This document shows positions 33,777 through 45,900 of a stretch of 64,000 nt of DNA, piece after piece. Numbering within the stretch: the stretch's first letter is position 1; the number at the start of each line of letters is the position of its first letter. The stretch is from NCBI RefSeq assembly GCF_015706575.1, contig NW_024037060.1, positions 4,123,686-4,187,685 of the forward strand. The letters are read 5' to 3'. Under the pieces are notes generated by a model that was not told where the DNA came from, did not search any database, and worked only from the letters and a program-made list of their open reading frames with translations. Source of the DNA: Patiria miniata. Taxonomy: Eukaryota; Echinodermata; Asteroidea; Valvatida; Asterinidae. Made by a program: the position numbers and the translations under genes.

Positions 33777-33984
33777 GATCCCGTTAGCTCAGTGGTCAAG
33801 TGGTAAGACATCTGCACTAGAAAGCAGGAGGTCGTGGGTTCGAGTCCCACCTGAGTGATATTTTCCAACTTTCACTCGGGAGGTAACACACTGAGTAAAC
33901 AAGGTTTATACCTCGGTGAAGGGCAAAACCATATTTGATCTACATCAACCCGACGAAAAATCTTATTAATGGAGTAGTTTCATT
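33777..33984 (+). mobile_element. tRNA-derived SINE head / tRNA relic next to the satellite
   Basis: Box A TAGCTCAGTGG is at 33785-33795 and a perfect box B GGTTCGAGTCC at 33837-33847. An anticodon-arm-like hairpin TCTGC / GCAGG has a CTAGAAA loop recalling tRNA-Ser(AGA). There is no matching acceptor stem: CCCGTTA does not pair with the bases after the T-arm. It is therefore a tRNA-derived repeat, not a working tRNA gene. About 130 bases of unidentified body follow, up to the first satellite monomer. Confidence 0.65.
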
Positions 33985-36900
33985 AATACCAAAAAATGGT
34001 TCAAATCTGAAAAGTTTTCCATATCCGCGGTCATGAAAAAAACTGATTTTTGGCCAAAAAATCCAACTTCACGAAACTAAGCCAAATGTTCACACAGGGT
34101 AAGTAGATGTCAGGAATGAATCCCCAAGAGATTTCAGCTCACTACCAACAGGATCCGGGAAGAAAACAAACATTTCCTTTTTTTATCAGAAATGTTCTCA
34201 ATCTAAAAAGGTTTCTATATCCGCAGTCATTAAAAATCCAGATTTTTGGCAAAAAAATCAAACTTCACGAAACTAACCCAAATAATCACACAAGGTGAGT
34301 AGATGCCAGAAATGAATCCCCAAGAGATTTCAGCACACTACAGTCAGGTTCCGGGAAGAAAACAGACATTTCATTTTTTTATCAGAAATGGTCTCAATCT
34401 GAAAAGTTTTCCATATCCGCGGTCATGAAAAAAACTGATTTTTGGCCAAAAAATCCAACTTCACGAAACTAAGCCAAATGTTCACACAAGGTGAGTAGAT
34501 GCCAGAAATGAATCCCCAAGAGATTTCAGCACACTATAGTCAGGTTTCAGGAAGAAAACAAACATTTCAGTTTTTTACCAAAATTGGTTCAAATCTAAAA
34601 ACTTTTCCATATCCGCGGTCATGAAAAAACTGATTTTTGGCCAAAAAATCCAACTTCACAAAACTAAGCCAAATAATCACACAAGGTGAGTAGATGCCAA
34701 AAATGAATCCCCAAGAGATTTCAGCTCACTACAGTCAGGATCCAGGAAGAAAACAAACATTTCAGTTTTTTACCAAAAATGGTTCAAATCTGAAAAGTTT
34801 TCCATATCCGCGGTCATGAAAAAAACTGATTTTTGGCCAAAAAATCCAACTTCACGAAACTAAGCCAAATAATCACACAAGGTGAGTGGATGCCAGAAAT
34901 GAATCCCCAAGAGATTTCAGCTCACTACAGTCAGGATCCGGGAAAAAAACAAATATTTCAGTTTTTTACCAAAAATGGTTCAAATCTGAAAAGTTTTCCA
35001 TATCCGCAGTCATTAAAAATACTGATTTTTGGCCAAAAAATCCAACTTCACGAAACTAACCCAAATAATCACACAAGGTGAGTAGATGCCAGAAATGAAT
35101 TCCCAAGAGTTTTCAGCTCGCTACAGTCAGGATCCGGGAAAAAACAAATATTTCAGTTTTTTACCAAAAATGGTTCCAATCTGAAAAGTTTTCCATATCC
35201 GCGGTCATGAAAAATACTGATTTTTGGCCAAAAATTCCAACTTCACGAAACTTAGCCAAATGTTCACACAAGGTGAGTAGATGCCAGAAATGAATCCCCA
35301 AGAGATTTCAGCTCACTACAGTCAGGATCCAGGAAGAAAACAAACATTTCAGTTTTTTACCAAAAATGGTTCAAATCTGAAAAGTTTTCCATATCCGCGG
35401 TCATGAAAAAAACTGATTTTTGGCCAAAAAATCCAACTTCACGAAACTAAGCAAAATAATCACACAAGGTGAGTGGATGCCAGAAATGAATCCCCAAGAG
35501 ATTTCAGCTCACTACAGTCAGGATCTGGTAAAAAAAAAAACATTTCAGTTTTTTACCAAAAATGGTTCCAATCTGAAAAGTTTTCCATATCCGCGGTCAT
35601 GAAAAATACTGATTTTTGGCCAAAAAATCCAACTTCACGAAACTAAGCCAAATAATCACACAAGGTGAGTAGATGCCAGAAATGAATTCCCAAGAGTTTT
35701 CAGCTCGCTACAGTCAGGATCCGGGAAAAAACAAATATTTCAGTTTTTTACCAAAATTGGTTCAAATCTGAAAAGTTTTCCATATCCGCGGTCATGAAAA
35801 AAACTGATTTTTGGCCAAAAAATCCAACTTCACGAAACTAAGCCAAATAATCACACAAGGTGAGTAGATGCCAGAAATGAATCCCCAAGAGATTTCAGCA
35901 CACTACAGTCAGGATCCGGGAAGAAAACAGACATTTCATTTTTTTATCAGAAATGGTCTCAATCTGAAAAGTTTTCCATATCCGCGGTCATGAAAAAAAC
36001 TGATTTTTGGCCAAAAAATCCAACTTCACGAAACTAAGCCAAATGTTCACACAAGGTGAGTAGATGCCAGAAATGAATCCCCAAGAGATTTCAGCACACT
36101 ATAGTCAGGTTTCAGGAAGAAAACAAACATTTCAGTTTTTTACCAAAAATGGTTCAAATCTAAAAACTTTTCCATATCCGCGGTCATGAAAAAACTGATT
36201 TTTGGCCAAAAAATCCAACTTCACAAAACTAAGCCAAATAATCACACAAGGTGAGTAGATGCCAAAAATGAATCCCCAAGAGATTTCAGCTCACTACAGT
36301 CAGGATCCAGGAAGAAAACAAACATTTCAGTTTTTTACCAAAAATGGTTCAAATCTGAAAAGTTTTCCATATCCGCGGTCATGAAAAAAACTGATTTTTG
36401 GCCAAAAAATCCAACTTCACGAAACTAAGCAAAATAATCACACAAGGTGAGTGGATGCCAGAAATGAATCCCCAAGAGATTTCAGCTCACTACAGTCAGG
36501 ATCCGGGAAAAAACAAATATTTCAGTTTTTTACCAAAAATGGTTCAAATCTGAAAAGTTTTCCATATCCGCAGTCATTAAAAATACTGATTTTTGGCCAA
36601 AAAATCCAACTTCACGAAACTAACCCAAATGGTCACACAAGGTGAGTAGATGCCAGAAATGAATCCCCAAGAGATTTCAGCACACTATAGTCAGGTTTCA
36701 GGAAGAAAACAAACATTTCAGTTTTTTACCAAAAATGGTTCAAATCTGAAAAGTTTTCCATATCCGCGGTCATGAAAAATACTGATTTTTGGCCAAAAAA
36801 TCCAACTTCACGAAACTAAGCCAAATAATCACACAAGGTGAGTAGATGCAAGATATGAATTCCCAAGAGTTTTCAGCTCGCTACAGTCAGGATCCGGGAA

Positions 36901-39900
36901 AAAAACAAATATTTCAGTTTTTTACCAAAATTGGTTCAAATCTGAAAAGTTTTCCATATCCGCGGTCATGAAAAAAACTGATTTTGGCCAAAAATTCCAA
37001 CTTCACGAAACTTAGCCAAATGTTCACACAAGGTGAGTGGATGCCAGAAATGATTCCCCAAGAGATTTCAGCTCACTACAGTCAGGATCTGGTAAAAAAA
37101 CAAACATTTCAGTTTTTTACCAAAAATGGTTCAAATCTGAAAAGTTTTCCATATCCGCGGTCATGAAAAAAACTGATTTTTGGCCAAAAAATCCAACTTC
37201 ACGAAATTAACCCAAATGTTCACACAAGGTGAGTAGATGCCAGAAATGAATCCCCAAGAGATTTCAGCTCACTACAGTCAGGATCCAGGAAGAAAACAAA
37301 CATTTCAGTTTTTTACCAAAAATGGTTCAAATCTGAAAAGTTTTCCATATCCGCGGTCATGAAAAAAACTGATTTTTGGCCAAAAAATCCAACTTCACGA
37401 AACTAAGCAAAATAATCACACAAGGTGAGTGGATGCCAGAAATGAATCCCCAAGAGATTTCAGCTCACTACAGTCAGGATCCGGGAAAAAACAAATATTT
37501 CAGTTTTTTACCAAAAATGGTTCAAATCTGAAAAGTTTTCCATACCCGCAGTCATTAAAAATACTGATTTTTGGCCAAAAAATCCAACTTCACGAAACTA
37601 ACCCAAATGGTCACACAAGGTGAGTAGATGCCAGAAATGAATCCCCAAGAGATTTCAGCACACTATAGTCAGGTTTCAGGAAGAAAACAAACATTTCAGT
37701 TTTTTACCAAAAATGGTTCAAATCTGAAAAGTTTTCCATATCCGCGGTCATGAAAAAAACTGATTTTTGGCCAAAAAATCCAACTTCACGAAACCAAGCC
37801 AAATGTTCACACAAAGTGAGTAGATGCCAGAAATGAATCCCCAAGAGATTTCAGTTCACTACAGTCAGGTTCCAGGAAGAAAACAAACATTTCAGTTTTT
37901 TACCAAAAATGGTTCAAATCTGAAAAGTTTTCCATATCCGCGGTCATGAAAAAAACTGATTTTTGGCCAAAAAATCCAACTTCACGAAACTCACCCAAAT
38001 GTTCACACAAGGTGAGTAGATGCCAGAAATGAATCCCCAAGAGATTTCAGCTCACTACAGTCAGGATCCAGGAAGAAAACAAACATTTCAGTTTTTTACC
38101 AAAAATGGTTCAAATCTGAAAAGTTTTCATATCCGCGGTCATGAAAAAAACTGATTTTTGGCCAAAAAATCCAACTTAACGAAACTAAGCCAAATAATCA
38201 CACAATGTCAGTAGATGCCAGAAATGAATCCCCAAAAGATATCAGCTCACTACAGTCAGGATCAGGGAAAAAAACAAACATTTCAGTTTTTTACCAAAAA
38301 TGGTTCAAATCTCAAAAGTTTCCATATCCGCGGTCATGAAAAAAACTGATTTTTGGACAAAAATCCAACTTCACGAAACTAAGCCAAATGTTCACACAAG
38401 GTGAGTAGATGCCAGAAATGAATCCCCAAGAGATTTCAGCTCACTACAGTCTGGATCAAGGAAGAAAACAAACATTTCAGTTTTTTACCAAAAATGGTTC
38501 AAATCTGAAAAGTTTTCCATAATCGCGGTCATGAAAAATACTGATTTTTGGCCAAAAAATCCAACTTCACGAAACTAAGCCAAATGTTCACACAAGGTGA
38601 GTAGATGCCAGAAATGAATCCCCAAAAGATTTCAGCTCACTACAGTCAGGATCCTGGAAAAAAACAAACATTTCAGTTTTTTACCCAAAATGGTTCAAAT
38701 CTGAAAAGTTTTCCATATCCGCGGTCATGAAAAAAACTGATTTTTGGCCAAAAAATCCAACTTCACGAAACTAAGCCAAATGTTCACACAAGGTGAGTAG
38801 ATGCCAGAAATGAATCCCCAAGAGATTTCAGCTCACTACAGTCAGGATCCGGGAAAAAAACAAATATTTCAGTTTTTTACCAAAAATGGTTCAAATCTAA
38901 AAACTTTTCCATATCCGCGGTCATGAAAAAAACTAATTTTTGGCCAAAAAATCCAACTTTACGAAACTAAGCCAAATGTTCACACAAGGTAAGTAGATGC
39001 TAGAAATGAATCCCCAAGAGATTTCAGCACACTATAGTCAGGATCCAGGAAGAAAACAAACATTTCAGTTTTTTACCAAAAATGGTTCCAATCTGAAAAG
39101 TTTTCCATATCCGCAGTCATTAAAAATACTGATTTTTGGCCAAAAAATCCAACTTCACGAAACTAACCCAAATGGTCACACAAGGTGAGTAGATGCCAGA
39201 AATGAATCCCCAAGAGATTTCAGCACACTATAGTCAGGTTTCAGGAAGAAAACAAACATTTCAGTTTTTTACCAAAAATGGTGCAAATCTGAAAAGTTTT
39301 CCATATCCGCGGTCATGAAAAATACTGATTTTTGGCCAAAAAATCCAACTTCACGAAACTAAGCCAAATAATCACACAAGGTGAGTAGATGCAAGATATG
39401 AATTCCCAAGAGTTTTCAGCTCGCTACAGTCAGGATCCGGGAAAAAACAAATATTTCAGTTTTTTACCAAAATTGGTTCAAATCTGAAAAGTTTTCCATA
39501 TCCGCGGTCATGAAAAAAACTGATTTTTGGCCAAAAATTCCAACTTCACGAAACTTAGCCAAATGTTCACACAAGGTGAGTAGATGCCAGAAATGAATCC
39601 CCAAGAGATTTCAGCTCACTACAGTCAGGATCCAGGAAGAAAAAAAAAAAAAAACTGATTTTTGGCCAAAAAATCCAACTTCACAAAACTAAGCCAAATA
39701 ATCACACAAGGTGAGTAGATGCCAAAAATGAATCCCCAAGAGATTTCAGCTCACTACAGTCAGGATCCAGGAAGAAAACAAACATTTCAGTTTTTTACCA
39801 AAAATGGTTCAAATCTGAAAAGTTTTCCATATCCGCGGTCATGAAAAAAACTGATTTTTGGCCAAAAAATCCAACTTCACGAAACTAAGCAAAATAATCA

Positions 39901-42900
39901 CACAAGGTGAGTGGATGCCAGAAATGAATCCCCAAGAGATTTCAGCTCACTACAGTCAGGATCCGGGAAAAAAACAAATATTTCAGTTTTTTACCAAAAA
40001 TGGTTCAAATCTGAAAAGTTTTCCATATCCGCAGTCATTAAAAATACTGATTTTTGGCCAAAAAATCCAACTTCACGAAACTAACCCAAATGGTCACACA
40101 AGGTCATGAAAAATACTGATTTTTGGCCAAAAAATCCAACTTCACGAAACTAAGCCAAATAATCACACAAGGTGAGTAGATGCAAGATATGAATTCCCAA
40201 GAGTTTTCAGCTCGCTACAGTCAGGATCCGGGAAAAAACAAATATTTCAGTTTTTTACCAAAAATGGTTCAAATCTGAAAAGTTTTCCATATCCGCAGTC
40301 ATTAAAAATACTGATTTTTGGCCAAAAAATCCAACTTCACGAAACTAACCCAAATGGTCACACAAGGTGAGTAGATGCCAGAAATGAATCCCCAAGAGAT
40401 TTCAGCACACTATAGTCAGGTTTCAGGAAGAAAACAAACATTTCAGTTTTTTACCAAAAATGGTTCAAATCTGAAAAGTTTTCCATATCCGCGGTCATGA
40501 AAAATACTGATTTTTGGCCAAAAAATCCAACTTCACGAAACTAAGCCAAATAATCACACAAGGTGAGTAGATGCAAGATATGAATCCCAAGAGTTTTCAG
40601 CTCGCTACAGTCAGGATCCGGGAAAAAACAAATATTTCAGTTTTTTACCAAAATTGGTTCAAATCTGAAAAGTTTTCCATATCCGCGGTCATGAAAAAAA
40701 CTGATTTTTGGCCAAAAATTCCAACTTCACGAAACTTAGCCAAATGTTCACACAAGGTGAGTAGATGCCAGAAATGAATCCCCAAGAGATTTCAGCTCAC
40801 TACAGTCAGGATCCAGGAAGAAAACAAACATTTCAGTTTTTTACCAAAAATGGTTCAAATCTGAAAAGTTTTCCATATCCGCGGTCATGAAAAAAACTGA
40901 TTTTTGGCCAAAAAATCCAACTTCACGAAACTAAGCCAAATAATCACACAAGGTGAGTGGATGCCAGAAATGATTCCCCAAGAGATTTCAGCTCACTACA
41001 GTCAGGATCTGGTAAAAAAACAAACATTTCAGTTTTTTACCAAAAATGGTTCAAATCTGAAAAGTTTTCCATATCCGCGGTCATGAAAAAAACTGATTTT
41101 TGGCCAAAAAATCCAACTTCACGAAATTAACCCAAATGTTCACACAAGGTGAGTAGATGCCAGAAATGAATCCCCAAGAGATTTCAGCTCACTACAGTCA
41201 GGATCCAGGAAGAAAACAAACATTTCAGTTTTTTACCAAAAATGGTTCAAATCTGAAAAGTTTTCCATATCCGCGGTCATGAAAAAAACTGATTTTTGGC
41301 CAAAAAATCCAACTTCACGAAACTAAGCAAAATAATCACACAAGGTGAGTGGATGCCAGAAATGAATCCCCAAGAGATTTCAGCTCACTACAGTCAGGAT
41401 CCGGGAAAAAACAAATATTTCAGTTTTTTACCAAAAATGGTTCAAATCTGAAAAGTTTTCCATATCCGCAGTCATTAAAAATACTGATTTTTGGCCAAAA
41501 AATCCAACTTCACGAAACTAACCCAAATGGTCACACAAGGTGAGTAGATGCCAGAAATGAATCCCCAAGAGATTTCAGCACACTATAGTCAGGTTTCAGG
41601 AAGAAAACAAACATTTCAGTTTTTTACCAAAAATGGTTCAAATCTGAAAAGTTTTCCATATCCGCGGTCATGAAAAAAACTGATTTTTGGCCAAAAAATC
41701 CAACTTCACGAAACCAAGCCAAATGTTCACACAAAGTGAGTAGATGCCAGAAATGAATCCCCAAGAGATTTCAGTTCACTACAGTCAGGTTCCAGGAAGA
41801 AAACAAACATTTCAGTTTTTTACCAAAAATGGTTCAAATCTGAAAAGTTTTCCATATCCGCGGTCATGAAAAAAACTGATTTTTGGCCAAAAAATCCAAC
41901 TTCACGAAACTCACCCAAATGTTCACACAAGGTGAGTAGATGCCAGAAATGAATCCCCAAGAGATTTCAGCTCACTACAGTCAGGATCCAGGAAGAAAAC
42001 AAACATTTCAGTTTTTTACCAAAAATGGTTCAAATCTGAAAAGTTTTCATATCCGCGGTCATGAAAAAAACTGATTTTTGGCCAAAAAATCCAACTTAAC
42101 GAAACTAAGCCAAATAATCACACAATGTCAGTAGATGCCAGAAATGAATCCCCAAAAGATATCAGCTCACTACAGTCAGGATCAGGGAAAAAAAACAAAC
42201 ATTTCAGTTTTTTACCAAAAATGGTTCAAATCTCAAAAGTTTCCATATCCGCGGTCATGAAAAAAACTGATTTTTGGACAAAAATCCAACTTCACGAAAC
42301 TAAGCCAAATGTTCACACAAGGTGAGTAGATGCCAGAAATGAATCCCCAAGAGATTTCAGCTCACTACAGTCTGGATCAAGGAAGAAAACAAACATTTCA
42401 GTTTTTTACCAAAAATGGTTCAAATCTGAAAAGTTTTCCATAATCGCGGTCATGAAAAATACTGATTTTTGGCCAAAAAATCCAACTTCACGAAACTAAG
42501 CCAAATGTTCACACAAGGTGAGTAGATGCCAGAAATGAATCCCCAAAAGATTTCAGCTCACTACAGTCAGGATCCGGGAAAAAAACAAACATTTCAGTTT
42601 TTTACCCAAAATGGTTCAAATCTGAAAAGTTTTCCATATCCGCGGTCATGAAAAAAACTGATTTTTGGCCAAAAAATCCAACTTCACGAAACTAAGCCAA
42701 ATGTTCACACAAGGTGAGTAGATGCCAGAAATGAATCCCCAAGAGATTTCAGCTCACTACAGTCAGGATCCGGGAAAAAAACAAATATTTCAGTTTTTTA
42801 CCAAAAATGGTTCAAATCTAAAAACTTTTCCATATCCGCGGTCATGAAAAAAACTAATTTTTGGCCAAAAAATCCAACTTTACGAAACTAAGCCAAATGT

Positions 42901-45900
42901 TCACACAAGGTAAGTAGATGCTAGAAATGAATCCCCAAGAGATTTCAGCACACTATAGTCAGGATCCAGGAAGAAAACAAACATTTCAGTTTTTTACCAA
43001 AAATGGTTCAAATCTGAAAAGTTTTCCATATCCGCGGTCATGAAAAAAACTGATTTTTGGCCAAAAAATCCAACTTCACGAAACTACGCCAAATGTTCAC
43101 AAAAGGTGAGTAGATGCCAGAAATGAATCCCTAAGAGATTTCAGCTCACTACAGTCAGGATCCGGGAAGAAAACAAACATTTCAGGTTTTTACCCAAAAT
43201 GGTTCAAATCTGAAAAGGTTTCCATATCCGCGGTCATGAAAAAAACAGATTTTGGGCAAAAAAAATCCAACTTCACGAAACTAAGCCAAATGTTCACACA
43301 AGGTGAGTAGATGCCAGAAATGAATCCCCAAGAGATTTCAGCTCACTACAGTCAGGATCCAGGAAGAAAACAAACATTTCAGTTTTTTACCAAAAATGGT
43401 TCAAATCTGAAAAGTTTTCCATATCCGCGGTCATGAAAAAAACTGATTTTTGGCCAAAAAATCCAACTTCACGAAACTAAGCCAAATAATCACACAAGGT
43501 GAGTGGATGCCAGAAATGATTCCCCAAGAGATTTCAGCTCACTACAGTCAGGATCTGGTAAAAAAACAAACATTTCAGTTTTTTACCAAAAATGGTTCAA
43601 ATCTGAAAAGTTTTCCATATCCGCGGTCATGAAAAAAACTGATTTTTGGCCAAAAAATCCAACTTCACGAAATTAACCCAAATGTTCACACAAGGTGAGT
43701 AGATGCCAGAAATGAATCCCCAAGAGATTTCAGCTCACTACAGTCAGGATCCAGGAAGAAAACAAACATTTCAGTTTTTTACCAAAAATGGTTCAAATCT
43801 GAAAAGTTTTCCATATCCGCGGTCATGAAAAAAACTGATTTTTGGCCAAAAAATCCAACTTCACGAAACCAAGCCAAATGTTCACACAAAGTGAGTAGAT
43901 GCCAGAAATGAATCCCCAAGAGATTTCAGTTCACTACAGTCAGGTTCCAGGAAGAAAACAAACATTTCAGTTTTTTACCAAAAATGGTTCAAATCTGAAA
44001 AGTTTTCCATATCCGCGGTCATGAAAAAAACTGATTTTTGGCCAAAAAATCCAACTTAACGAAACTAAGCCAAATAATCACACAATGTCAGTAGATGCCA
44101 GAAATGAATCCCCAAAAGATATCAGCTCACTACAGTCAGGATCAGGGAAAAAAACAAACATTTCAGTTTTTTACCAAAAATGGTTCAAATCTCAAAAGTT
44201 TCCATATCCGCGGTCATGAAAAAAACTGATTTTTGGACAAAAATCCAACTTCACGAAACTAAGCCAAATGTTCACACAAGGTGAGTAGATGCCAGAAATG
44301 AATCCCCAAGAGATTTCAGCTCACTACAGTCTGGATCAAGGAAGAAAACAAACATTTCAGTTTTTTACCAAAAATGGTTCAAATCTGAAAAGTTTTCCAT
44401 AATCGCGGTCATGAAAAATACTGATTTTTGGCCAAAAAATCCAACTTCACGAAACTAAGCCAAATGTTCACACAAGGTGAGTAGATGCCAGAAATGAATC
44501 CCCAAAAGATTTCAGCTCACTACAGTCAGGATCCGGGAAAAAAAACAAACATTTCAGTTTTTTACCCAAAATGGTTCAAATCTGAAAAGTTTTCCATATC
44601 CGCGGTCATGAAAAAAACTGATTTTTGGCCAAAAAATCCAACTTCACGAAACTAAGCCAAATGTTCACACAAGGTGAGTAGATGCCAGAAATGAATCCCC
44701 AAGAGATTTCAGATCACCAAAGTCAGGATCCGGGAAGAAAACAAACATTTCAGGTTTTTACCCAAAATGGTTCAAATCTAAAAAGTTTTCCATATCCGCG
44801 GTCATGAAAAAAACTGATTTTTGGCCAAAAAATCCAACTTCACGAAACTACGCCAAATGTTCACACAAGGTGAGTAGATGCCAGAAATGAATCCCTAAGA
44901 GATTTCAGCTCACTACAGTCAGGATCCGGGAAGAAAACAAACATTTCAGGTTTTTACCCAAAATGGTTCAAATCTGAAAAGTTTTCCATATCCGCGGTCA
45001 TGAAAAAAACAGATTTTGGGCAAAAAAAATCCAACTTCACGAAACTAAGCCAAATGTTCACACAAGGTGAGTAGATGCCAGAAATGAATCCCCAAGAGAT
45101 TTCAGCTCCCTAAATTCAGGATCCGGGAAGAAAACAAACATTTCAGGTTTTTACCCAAAATGGTTCAAATCTGAAAAGTTTTCTATATCCGCGGACATGA
45201 AAAAAACAGATTTTGGGCCAAAAAATCCAACTTCACGAAACTAAGCCAAATAATCACACAAGGTGAGTAGATGCCAAATATGAATCCCCAAGAGATTTCA
45301 GCTCACTAAAGTCAGGATCCGGGAAGAAAACAAACATTTCAGGTTTTTACCCAAAATGGTTGAAATCTGAACAGTCTTCCATATCCGCGGTCATGAAAAA
45401 ATACTGATTTTTGGCCAAAAAATCCAAATTCACAAAACTAAGCCAAATGTTCACACAAGGTGAGTGGATGCCAGAAATGAATCCCCAAAAGATTGCAGCT
45501 CACTAAAGTCAGGATCCGGGAAGAAAACAAACATTTCAGGTTTTTACCCAAATGGTTCAAATCTGAAAAGTTTTCCATGTCCGCGGTCATGAAAAAAACA
45601 GATTTTGGGCAAAAAAATCCAACTTCACGAAACTAAGCCAAATGTTCACACAAGGTGAGTAGATGCCAGATATGAATCCTCAAGAGATTTCAGCTCACTA
45701 CATTCAGGATCCGGGAAGAAAACAAACATTTCAGGTTTTTACCCAAAATGGTTCAAATCTGAAAGGTTTTCCATATCCGCGGTCATCAAAAATACAGATT
45801 TTTGGCCAAAAAATCCAACTTCACGAAACTAAGCCAAATGTTCACACAAGGTGAGTAGATGCCAGAAATGAATACCCAAGATATTTCAGTTGACTACAGT

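Noticed and set aside
33780-33855. A working tRNA-Ser gene
   Set aside because: Box A and box B are present, but the acceptor stem does not pair and the anticodon loop is one base too long.
33668-33868. Minus-strand frame containing VGLEPTTSCFLV
   Set aside because: It is the reverse translation of the tRNA-derived repeat (box B and anticodon arm), a well-known false protein pattern.
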